Shown piece after piece: positions 1 through 7,086 of a stretch of DNA of 22,160 bases (positions within the stretch are counted from its first letter, which is position 1; each line of letters starts with the position of its first letter). The notes beneath the pieces are model-generated. The model worked only from the letters and a program-made list of their open reading frames with translations, ran no database searches and was not told the origin of the DNA. The DNA is from CAYXDR01 sp046498185 (GTDB lineage Bacteria > Desulfobacterota > DSM-4660 > Desulfatiglandales > Desulfatiglandaceae), in assembly GCA_046498185.1 (NCBI GenBank), contig JAWOBE010000084.1, positions 1-22,160 on the forward strand. Direction: 5' to 3'. The translations under genes and the position numbers were made by a program.

Positions 1-399
1 GTGGATTTGGGAAAGCTGATCGATGACGGCGCAACAGAGCTGAACATAGATATCAACGGCGGGGATGTAATTTATGTGGCTGAGGCCGGTGAATACTTCG
101 TGGACGGCGCGGTTCGCAGGCCGGGTTCCTATGCGATAAAACAAAATATGACCCTGCAGGAAGCAGTGGTCGCCGCGGGTGGATTCGCGCCTTATGCCGT
201 TAAGGATGAAATCGTTGTCATCCGCAATGATGGTGGGAAAAGACAGACACAGACCATAGACATTTCCAAGCCGGAGAACTGGAATGTCCCCGTGGAAGAC
301 CAAGACGTGATCTTCGCAAAATCAAGCGCCTTGGGAAAGCTTTGGCACGGCTTCAGGTTCAGCTTTTTTGGATTGGGGTTCTCCGATCCGGAACGTTGA
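1..399 (+). CDS. Polysaccharide export protein, SLBB domain, C-terminal part (5' end outside window)
   Basis: The frame is open from the first base, so the N-terminus is probably missing and the GTG at base 1 need not be the start. The visible 132 residues contain an SLBB-type segment: 'GGDVIYVAEAGEYFVDGAVR', then 'PGSYAI', 'MTLQEAVVAAGGF', and a second lobe ending 'VPVEDQDVIFA'. This is the soluble-ligand-binding beta-grasp repeat of Wza/OPX outer-membrane polysaccharide exporters. The tail 'LWHGFRFSFFGLGFSDPER' is aromatic and could be membrane-proximal. It converges on the minus-strand polysaccharide operon, and its last 41 bases overlap the 3' end of the TPR lipoprotein gene. The N-terminal polysaccharide export domain and signal peptide would lie upstream of the window. 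Family assignment is good; export substrate unknown. Confidence 0.85.
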   Translation: MDLGKLIDDGATELNIDINGGDVIYVAEAGEYFVDGAVRRPGSYAIKQNMTLQEAVVAAGGFAPYAVKDEIVVIRNDGGKRQTQTIDISKPENWNVPVEDQDVIFAKSSALGKLWHGFRFSFFGLGFSDPER

Positions 400-772
400 C
401 ATGCCATCGAGGTGTATTTTGTATCTTCCAGAGGACCCTTGCAAGGTTTTGACGGGCTTTTTTTTCAAGCCGTTCCACCGCTGCATCCCCTTGGCGCTTT
501 TGACATGCAGCGATGGAACAGCGGTAAAACTGGGCTGCTTCAAAAAGCCTTTCATCCCTCATTTCAAGCACATAACCCATATTGTTCAATGAAAACGGGG
601 AAAGCGGGTCTTTTTTGTAGCCTTTCTCGAATGCCTCCCATGCCTCGGCCGGCCGGTCGGCTTCAAGCAGCCGTAGCCCCTCCGCATGATAATTTATGAA
701 CTGGCCGCAGCCTAAGAACATGCATCCCGCCAGTAATTTCCACACTATGTTTCCCGGCCTAAGCATACTCAT
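359..772 (-). CDS. Small TPR-type lipoprotein at end of the polysaccharide operon
   Basis: About 137 residues. The N-terminus 'WKLLAGCMFLGCGQ' has a hydrophobic stretch ending in a lipobox-like L-x-G-C, so it is probably lipid-anchored in the envelope. The body has a tetratricopeptide pattern ('AEGLRLLEADRPAEAWEAF' then 'GYKKDPLSPFSLNNMGYVLE'), followed by a basic helix rich in Lys/Arg/Gln. Such lipoproteins usually act as assembly scaffolds; that role here is inference. The start is ambiguous: an in-frame TTG at 775, ATG at 772 and ATG at 766. A GAAGG upstream is best spaced for the ATG at 766. It is the last gene of the minus-strand run, 30 bases after the J-domain gene. The 3' end overlaps the convergent export gene by 41 bases. 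Confidence 0.7.
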   Translation of the reverse strand: MSMLRPGNIVWKLLAGCMFLGCGQFINYHAEGLRLLEADRPAEAWEAFEKGYKKDPLSPFSLNNMGYVLEMRDERLFEAAQFYRCSIAACQKRQGDAAVERLEKKARQNLARVLWKIQNTPRWHVNVPDRRTPIQKS

Positions 773-802
773 CAACCTTCGCTTCAGAAATATCCACTAA
801 TG

Positions 803-2470
803 TCACTGGTAAACCAGGCGCCTGACCCTGTAATCTTCATCCACCTGCACCAGGGAAAGAAAAATCGGCCCCTCCCTTTCCTTCCAGCCGGTTTTTTTGA
901 AACGCCAGCGCAGAATATAGTCCCCGCTTACTTCAATCATGTCGTCCCGGACAACATAATGATCCACATCAATATGGTAGGCGAGATCCCGCAGATTCAG
1001 GAAGTTACGGCGGTAACGAGGTTCGAGATCCTTTACGGCCTGGTCGTTTTCCATGGCATCTGCGGTGAAATATCCCATGAAAAGATCGTAGTTCAAATCC
1101 TGGTATGCGCTGCAATAGGATGCCAGGAACGTCTCGATCCGTTCCAGGGAGTGGGAAGCAGCAGGCTCAGGCTTCGGTGCCACCGAAGCAGGTGAATCCT
1201 TGATGGGTTCTGCTGCGCCAACCTCTTTTGGCTGCTGCATGGCCGGGCTTTGTCGCGCCGGATGCGGTTTCGGCTCAACATTTTGCTGTATGAGCTTTTC
1301 CGGTTTTTTCTCAAGGGTAGGGGGCTTTTCCGGCAAAGCCGACTCCACGGGCGGCTCGGGCTGAACGGGCGGCTTAGATTGTTTTTCAGATTCGGGAAGT
1401 GAGGAAATTGAAATTACCTCAGCTTTAGGAACCGGGTTTCGAGCCACAACTAGGTTCTCAACTTTTTGTAAAGGTGGTGTTGGTTTCTCCGCCTTGGGCG
1501 GAGTGTTTGGCGTTTCCGCTTTTTCAGGCAAAGGATCCTTCTCTTTTTCTGGTGGCTCCACGCGCGTCTCGGGTTGTTTTTCAGATTCGGGAAGTGAGGA
1601 AATAGAAATCACCTCAGCTTTAGGAGCCGGGTTTCGAACATCAATCACTTCTTCAACCTTCTGGAAAGGCGGTGTTTGTTGATTCACCTCGAGTGGAGTT
1701 TTTGACGTTGCGGGCCTCTCCGATTGCTCTTCAAGGGTAGGCGGCTTTTCCGACAAAGCTGGCTCCTCCATCGGCTGCTCTATGCGCACGGGGGCTTTTG
1801 CCACTCGTGGAGGCTCCATCAGAGCCTGTTCTTTGAAAAAGAAATCTGCAACACCTATGGCCGCAAGCAACAAAACCACGACCCCTGCCAACTGGAATAT
1901 CGTCCGCCTCCTCTGCCGGTGCATGAGGATTTTTCTTTGATTTTCCTTTTTTCGGGCATGGTCTTGTTCCACCCAGTAGGGGGTTTGGTTTCTGCGGGCG
2001 TCATATCGTTCCCGGAGTTCCGGGTTTGAAAGAACCCTGTATGCTTCGGTAAGCCTTACGAAATCAACGGAGTCGGCACCGGGATTTGTGTCGGGGTGCA
2101 ATTCCCTGGCCCTCATCCGGTAGGCTTTTCGTATAACGGAGTCAGGGGCATTGGAAGGTACGTTCAATCTATCGTAAAAATCAGGTGATCTGTCATCACT
2201 TTGTGTTGAAATGCCCAGGGCAATCGCAGCCGGTTCAAGGCGTCGCTTCAAGTCGGGGACGGAAATATTTTCCTGCCGGCATGCTTGAGCCAGTTCTTCA
2301 ATGAAATCCGCGTCTACACCGGGCGTGGGGTTCAGGATCCGAAGAACGCTTTGAAGCAGTAACCTGTCTCCGGCAAGGGCGGAGATAAGCGAGGGGGTGT
2401 CGGTTGCATTTTTGACTTCCCTGACCAGCTGCTGTGCGAGAATGGTTCCTTTGCTGTAGCTGGAGTACAT
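803..2470 (-). CDS. Membrane-anchored J-domain protein with Pro/Glu-rich repeats and C-terminal NTF2-like domain
   Basis: 555 residues. Residues 1-95 are an unassigned helical region. Residues 98-158 form a J domain ('FYDRLNVPSNAPDSVIRKAY', HPD at 125-127, 'AYRVLSNPELRERYD'), the family feature that stimulates Hsp70 ATPase. A basic stretch (172-190) precedes one transmembrane helix (about 191-211), so the J domain should be cytoplasmic and the rest periplasmic. Residues about 215-430 are a Pro/Glu/Lys-rich linker with a 65-residue duplication ('AEVISISSLPESEKQ' occurs twice). The last ~110 residues ('FLASYCSAYQDLNYDLFMGYF' region through 'VQVDEDYRVRRLVYQ') resemble the SnoaL/NTF2-like fold. 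The gene starts 10 bases after the BY-kinase gene and is probably co-transcribed. Domain calls are from motifs; the function in polysaccharide assembly is inference. Confidence 0.85.
   Translation of the reverse strand: MYSSYSKGTILAQQLVREVKNATDTPSLISALAGDRLLLQSVLRILNPTPGVDADFIEELAQACRQENISVPDLKRRLEPAAIALGISTQSDDRSPDFYDRLNVPSNAPDSVIRKAYRMRARELHPDTNPGADSVDFVRLTEAYRVLSNPELRERYDARRNQTPYWVEQDHARKKENQRKILMHRQRRRTIFQLAGVVVLLLAAIGVADFFFKEQALMEPPRVAKAPVRIEQPMEEPALSEKPPTLEEQSERPATSKTPLEVNQQTPPFQKVEEVIDVRNPAPKAEVISISSLPESEKQPETRVEPPEKEKDPLPEKAETPNTPPKAEKPTPPLQKVENLVVARNPVPKAEVISISSLPESEKQSKPPVQPEPPVESALPEKPPTLEKKPEKLIQQNVEPKPHPARQSPAMQQPKEVGAAEPIKDSPASVAPKPEPAASHSLERIETFLASYCSAYQDLNYDLFMGYFTADAMENDQAVKDLEPRYRRNFLNLRDLAYHIDVDHYVVRDDMIEVSGDYILRWRFKKTGWKEREGPIFLSLVQVDEDYRVRRLVYQ
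1379..1675 (-). repeat. Intragenic direct repeat (two ~102-bp copies, 195-bp period) in the J-protein linker
   Basis: Bases 1379-1480 and 1574-1675 are close copies offset by 195 bp (65 codons, in frame). Both encode a segment containing 'PKAEVISISSLPESEKQ' preceded by 'QKVE'. A second pair flanks them: a segment encoding 'EKPPTLE' occurs near 1310-1340 and again near 1730-1760. The pattern suggests an in-frame duplication that lengthened the periplasmic linker. Such tracts can change copy number between strains; that is inference. Confidence 0.85.
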
Positions 2471-2479
2471 ACCCTCGTC

Positions 2480-4918
2480 CTATGAAGCGCTTCGGCCGGA
2501 TGTCTTTCGAGAGTTTCCGGGTTCTTCGTTATCGTTCAATTTCTGAACAACCTCCGATCCGCTATGATGCCTGCTTTCGTGTTTGCTGCCACTGTGATGC
2601 CTTTTCTTTTTCTTCATCGAAATTTTTCCCTCGGGGGTGTCCCCGTAGGAATAATAATTGTAAGCCTGATAATAGCGGTAATAGGAGCGGTATCCATAGC
2701 GCTTGGTCATGTTGACCTTGTTGATGATGCATCCCAGGAGATTTCCCTGGACATTCAGGATGGATTTCTTGAAATGTCTCAGGTTGCTTCGCGTGGTCTC
2801 GCCGAGTGAGGAAACGAGGACTACGCCCCCCACGTTCCTTGAAAGTACAAGAATGTCGGCGAAACCGTGATGAGGGGGTCCGTCGATGATAATGCGGTCG
2901 AAATATTTATGAAGAACTTCGATCAACCTCTTGAACCGGTGGGAGGCCAGCAGCTCCACAGGGTTCGGAGGAACGGGCCCGGCGGGAAGGATGAAGAGTC
3001 TTTTTTGATCCGCCGCCGGGTACAGCTTGGGCATATCCACAACCCCTGCAAGAAACCTGCTGAGGCCGGGGCTGTCGGATTCCTGATCGGCGAAGATTTT
3101 ATGAATGCGGGGCTTGCGCAGGTCTGCATCAAGCAGGGCCACCCTCTCACCGGCTCCTGCAAATGTGTAGGCAAGGTTCACGGCGATAAGCGTTTTCCCT
3201 TCCATGGGCTGGGTGCTGCTTATAACGAAGCTGCGGGCATTCTTATCCGCACCTGAAAGCTGGATGGACACGCGGGTGGTTCGCAGCGCCTCGGAAAGGG
3301 GAGCCCGCGGGTTATGCAGGAGAATTTTTTCCAGTGGGAATTCTCCGTCGGCTTTGGTGAACGGCAGCACTCCCAGCACCGGTATCCGGAATCGGTCTGT
3401 AATTTCATCCGGGTTTAAAATGGTATCGGTGAAGTGCTCCAGCAGGAATGCCAGACCGATTCCGCCCATCAAACCCAGCACGATCGCCAGGAGCAGGTTT
3501 CTCGAGACTTTCGGCTTGAAAGGAAAAATAGGGAGCCTCGCCCGGTCCACCACCTGGATGTTGCTTGCTGAAACCCCCACCATGGACTCGATTTCCTTGG
3601 CCCGCTCGAGTAAACTCTGGTAGATGCCCTTGTTGGTCTCAACCTCCCGTTCCATTATCTTGTACTGCGTGGCGCGCTCGTTTAAGTCCATTGCCAGCCG
3701 TTTCTGGAATTCGGCGCGTTCCTCGAGAACTTCAAACTGCTTCAGAGCTGTTTGGTATTCATTTTTGATAGCCCGGAAAACCCTGTTCTCTTCCGTCTCA
3801 AGCTGTGCCTCGAGGCTGTTGATGCGTGATTTAATCGCCTTTACTGTGGGGTATTCGTCGTGAAAGGTCACGGATAGATTTTCATAATCACTTTTCAGCT
3901 TGGTGAGTTCCTCTTTGAGCTGGCCTATCACCGAGTTGTTGAGAACCTGGGGAAGATTTTCGGGCCCTTCCACCTGAGCCTGGTCGTAGACGGCCTCGGC
4001 GGCGATGAGTCTTGTCTCGGTTTGTGCAAGGGCTGTGTTTATCTCTTCCAGCTGGCGGTAAATGCTGTTCATCTTGGAATCAAGCGAGACGATGCCCGCC
4101 TGCTGCGCAAACCGGTTCATGTCCTCCTCGGCCTTTTCGAGAGCTATTTTGGCCCTGTCAATCTGCCTCATCAAGAAGGTTCGGGCGTATTCCGAGGCTT
4201 CAAGCTTCTTTTCCATCTGCGCTTCGATGAACTTATCAATATACGCGTTAACCGCTTGCCGTGACAGGTGGCGGTCCCTGGAGGTGAAACTTACCTTTAT
4301 GATAAAGGACTGCCGGTCCGGCTCGGCCTGAAAGTTAGCCTGCATGAAACGCAAGAGACGTTCCTGTTTGAGGACGCCTTCGTCAATGGCCGGGGGTTGG
4401 GGTGCCTTTGGGTTTTCACGGCTGAAAAGGGAGCGGATTGTACTTTTAAACCTGTCCATGATCCCCGGCTCTTTCTCCGGGAACAAGGTTTCCAGCACCA
4501 CCGGGTGTTCGTGGAGGTTCAAGTGGTCTATGACACGTTCGGCAAGCCCCGGGCTGGCCAAAAGTTGAACTTGGGTCAGGTAGAACTCTCGTGCCTTGAA
4601 TTCATCGGCGACGACTTCTTCGAACTTGGTGACGTTGGGTGTTTCGTGGTTGACCTCGATGGTGGCCTCGGCCTTGTAAATTTTCGGCATTGAAAGAGTG
4701 AAAACCAGCGTCGTGATAAAAACCAGCGCCAGAAAACTCAACACCAACCATTTTCTCCGGATCAGGATGTCCAGATAATCCCGCAGGTTTACCTCATCCT
4801 CGGACCAGGGCGGTGCAGAGTCGTACACATCGGTGGACGGCAGGTTTCGTCCGGGTTCTGCAAGGGCATGTCTGTCGCGTCCGTCGTTTAACTCGTTCAT
4901 GTTTTTTTCTTCACTCAT
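2480..4918 (-). CDS. Polysaccharide co-polymerase / BY-kinase fusion (Wzz-CpsD type tyrosine autokinase)
   Basis: 812 residues, one polypeptide as in proteobacterial Wzc-type proteins. Order: cytoplasmic N-tail; Wzz domain from about residue 43; first transmembrane helix 57-77; long periplasmic coiled coil (about 235-440); proline-rich 'ARLPIFPFKPK' (460-470) and second transmembrane helix (473-493); then the BY-kinase domain. Kinase motifs are Walker A 'STQPMEGKT' (568-576), Walker A' 'LLDADLRKP' (595-603) and Walker B 'RIIIDGPP' (675-682). A tyrosine cluster at 741-758 has ten Tyr and is the expected autophosphorylation site. An unusual basic/His-rich tail with a repeated 'RHHSGS' follows it. 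The protein is expected to control chain length and export together with the phosphatase and the export protein. It shares an ATGA overlap with the upstream gene. Confidence 0.93.
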   Translation of the reverse strand: MSEEKNMNELNDGRDRHALAEPGRNLPSTDVYDSAPPWSEDEVNLRDYLDILIRRKWLVLSFLALVFITTLVFTLSMPKIYKAEATIEVNHETPNVTKFEEVVADEFKAREFYLTQVQLLASPGLAERVIDHLNLHEHPVVLETLFPEKEPGIMDRFKSTIRSLFSRENPKAPQPPAIDEGVLKQERLLRFMQANFQAEPDRQSFIIKVSFTSRDRHLSRQAVNAYIDKFIEAQMEKKLEASEYARTFLMRQIDRAKIALEKAEEDMNRFAQQAGIVSLDSKMNSIYRQLEEINTALAQTETRLIAAEAVYDQAQVEGPENLPQVLNNSVIGQLKEELTKLKSDYENLSVTFHDEYPTVKAIKSRINSLEAQLETEENRVFRAIKNEYQTALKQFEVLEERAEFQKRLAMDLNERATQYKIMEREVETNKGIYQSLLERAKEIESMVGVSASNIQVVDRARLPIFPFKPKVSRNLLLAIVLGLMGGIGLAFLLEHFTDTILNPDEITDRFRIPVLGVLPFTKADGEFPLEKILLHNPRAPLSEALRTTRVSIQLSGADKNARSFVISSTQPMEGKTLIAVNLAYTFAGAGERVALLDADLRKPRIHKIFADQESDSPGLSRFLAGVVDMPKLYPAADQKRLFILPAGPVPPNPVELLASHRFKRLIEVLHKYFDRIIIDGPPHHGFADILVLSRNVGGVVLVSSLGETTRSNLRHFKKSILNVQGNLLGCIINKVNMTKRYGYRSYYRYYQAYNYYSYGDTPEGKISMKKKKRHHSGSKHESRHHSGSEVVQKLNDNEEPGNSRKTSGRSAS

Positions 4919-6117
4919 GACTTCTCCAGCGACTGAAGGTCAAAGTCATCCAGCCATAATACACCGTTGATTTTGTTGTCGAAACGCCTGCTTTTATGAC
5001 GTCGGAATCGGATTAGCACGGCAAGGCAGTCCTCCGGCACCTGGAAGTCGAGGCTCACCTGCCGCCAGGCCTGAGAGCCCAATATCACCGGCCCTTTTTC
5101 AGCCAGACCGCGGCAGTCTTTTCCGACAACTTCCACAAAGATCCCCTTGTCGGAGGTGATCTGAAGAGCTTTCCACCAGTAGCTCAGCCGGTATGCAATG
5201 CCGGGCGACACAGGCACCAGCTGATAGAGATGGCTGAAATAGCTGTTGGCTGACCCGTAAAACCGAATTTCGAGTGCTTTTCGGCCGGAGTGGGAGCGCA
5301 CGGAGGTCTGCCGAATGCTCCATTCATTTTTGCGATCACTGAGGCGCCAGTCAAAGCCCATTCGGGTCAGGGGCTCCTCGAACCCAGGGTTTGTAACCCC
5401 TGCCGGATCAGCTGAAGGCATCCACAATTTGCGAGCAAGCAAAAGGTTATCATTGCCTATCAAAAAATGAATAAAGGAAAGCCGCAGGGTTTCATCTTCA
5501 CGCTGTTCCTGGGCCAGCGCCTTCCACGCGACAAGCGCGTCTTCGGCGCGTCGCCAGCGCATGAGCCAGCGGAAATACGTCTCGCGGTTTTCCGGAACAA
5601 GGCGGTCGACCACCGCCGGGGTGTCCTGGCCCAAGTGTGTTTCGAGCAGCCAAAGGGCGTCGTTTGCGCGCACCCTGTCGCTTGCGAGCTGGTTGAGATT
5701 ATCGGTGAAAATTCCCTCCTGGCCGAGTTCGCGGGCAAGAAGCGCCTGGTCCCACTTCCAGCGTGTCACCTTTGGGGTCATTTCCGTCAACATCACGGAT
5801 ATCTTTCGGGCAAAGGTGTGGTTACCCTTCGATATCGCCGTCTCAGAAAGTCTCAGCCATGCATCGACATATAAGACATTTTCAGAAATAGCCTGTTCAA
5901 AATATCTTTGAGCCGTCCCCAGGCGGCTTTCCATAAAAGCCCTGCGCCCGAAAAAGTAATGAGCTTTTGGAAAGGCACGCAATTCCTCCGGAGCCTTGTC
6001 AGGCATTACGGCCGGCATCCGTCGGACGGTCTCTTCATCAAGGGACCAAGGCACAAGCCATGCCGCAATCCCCAGCAACACAATTGATATTGCCGCCTTC
6101 AAGAAAGCTGAAACCAT
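4915..6117 (-). CDS. Membrane-anchored TPR protein with C-terminal jelly-roll (carbohydrate-binding-like) domain
   Basis: 400 residues. One N-terminal hydrophobic helix (about 4-24, 'AISIVLLGIAAWLVPW') acts as anchor or signal, so most of the protein is periplasmic. Residues about 45-220 are helical with TPR character ('AHYFFGRRAFMESRLGTAQR', 'DAWLRLSETAISKGNHTFAR'). From about 245 on, the pattern 'NPGFEEPLTRMGFDW', 'HSGRKALEIRFYGS', 'LYQLVPVSPGIAYRLSYWWK' and 'LWLDDFDLQSLE' is typical of CBM4/9-like or discoidin-like beta-sandwiches. It is coupled both ways: its start overlaps the phosphatase gene by 19 bases and its stop overlaps the kinase start by 4. A likely role is binding or guiding the nascent polysaccharide; that is inference. 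I recognise no named family. Confidence 0.75.
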   Translation of the reverse strand: MVSAFLKAAISIVLLGIAAWLVPWSLDEETVRRMPAVMPDKAPEELRAFPKAHYFFGRRAFMESRLGTAQRYFEQAISENVLYVDAWLRLSETAISKGNHTFARKISVMLTEMTPKVTRWKWDQALLARELGQEGIFTDNLNQLASDRVRANDALWLLETHLGQDTPAVVDRLVPENRETYFRWLMRWRRAEDALVAWKALAQEQREDETLRLSFIHFLIGNDNLLLARKLWMPSADPAGVTNPGFEEPLTRMGFDWRLSDRKNEWSIRQTSVRSHSGRKALEIRFYGSANSYFSHLYQLVPVSPGIAYRLSYWWKALQITSDKGIFVEVVGKDCRGLAEKGPVILGSQAWRQVSLDFQVPEDCLAVLIRFRRHKSRRFDNKINGVLWLDDFDLQSLEKS

Positions 6118-6911
6118 TTTCTTCTCACATGGGCACTGCCGGATATCCCTGCGATGCCGTCAAGATCCTCAAGTTTTTCAGCCTTGAGAACCCTGTGTGG
6201 ATTTTCGATCATCAAACGGTTCAAATTGCGTTCGCCTAAGAGGGATATCATCGCTTCAAGGCCCCGGGTTACCATTTCAGGGCTGCGGAGTTCGCTATCG
6301 TGGGAATCGGTGGCAACGCAGTGGATTTTACGCTCAGCCGCAAAAGCGAGTGCCACCTTTCGCGCATGCCTGCCGTTGAGGCCCAGCAGGCTTTCCCAGT
6401 TGATTTGTATATAGGCGCTGGACGAAGCAATGTCCTTTACAAGTTCGGGCTCGGCCGCGAGCTGGGCGCATCTCTCCGGGTGCGCGAGCAACACCCTGTA
6501 TCCCATTCGGGATATATCATGCAGAATGTCCTCCCAGCCCAATGGAAAACGCTGAAAAGGGCATTCCAGAAGCAGGTATGGGCCGTCTGAAATCGTCAGC
6601 ACCCGGCCTTCCGACAGAAGCTGCGGCACCAGCGGATCCATGGCGATTTCCATCCCGGGGTTTATACAAAGTAGTATGCCATAATTCCGAAGCCCTGCTG
6701 ATACAAGTTCTATCTTTTCCCTGATCTTCTGCACGTTTGGCATCCACCCTGTCCCGGGAATGCAATGGGGTGTCGCCACAACGGTTCTGAACCCGGATCT
6801 TGCATAAATTTTCGCCAATATGAGGCTTTCCTCCAGGGTCTCCGGCCCGTCATCGATCCCGGGCAGGATGTGAGAGTGAACATCAATCAGGAATTTAAAC
6901 TCTTTTTTCAT
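6099..6911 (-). CDS. PHP-family protein-tyrosine phosphatase (CpsB/YwqE/CapC type)
   Basis: 270 residues from the ATG at 6911; an in-frame GTG at 6914 is an alternative, and no strong ribosome site distinguishes them. The metal-binding PHP motifs are present: 'DVHSHILPGIDDG' near the N-terminus, 'VATPHCIPG', 'GMEI', 'LLAHPERC' and 'ATDSHDS'. This family dephosphorylates the tyrosine cluster of the partner BY-kinase using a divalent-metal site. Length and motif order match the family. It lies two genes upstream of the kinase in the same transcription unit. Its 3' end overlaps the start of the TPR/jelly-roll gene by 19 bases. Confidence 0.92.
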   Translation of the reverse strand: MKKEFKFLIDVHSHILPGIDDGPETLEESLILAKIYARSGFRTVVATPHCIPGTGWMPNVQKIREKIELVSAGLRNYGILLCINPGMEIAMDPLVPQLLSEGRVLTISDGPYLLLECPFQRFPLGWEDILHDISRMGYRVLLAHPERCAQLAAEPELVKDIASSSAYIQINWESLLGLNGRHARKVALAFAAERKIHCVATDSHDSELRSPEMVTRGLEAMISLLGERNLNRLMIENPHRVLKAEKLEDLDGIAGISGSAHVRRKWFQLS

Positions 6912-7086
6912 CACGTACCAACCACTCTACATCTAAATCGCCTTTTTATCAAAGGTTCATCATCGCGGGTGCCACGCAAAGCCAAATCGATCATTGCGGG
7001 GCAGTTGCACAGGCTTGCTGTAAATCCGGACGATCCATCACTCGATGTCGATGTAATTCAGGGGGCGCCTGCGGCGGATGGTGATG

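Noticed and set aside
412..450. Possible terminator after the SLBB gene ('gacggg' with a following T-run near 450-470)
   Set aside because: The inverted repeat is too short, and the sequence is coding on the other strand for the TPR lipoprotein.
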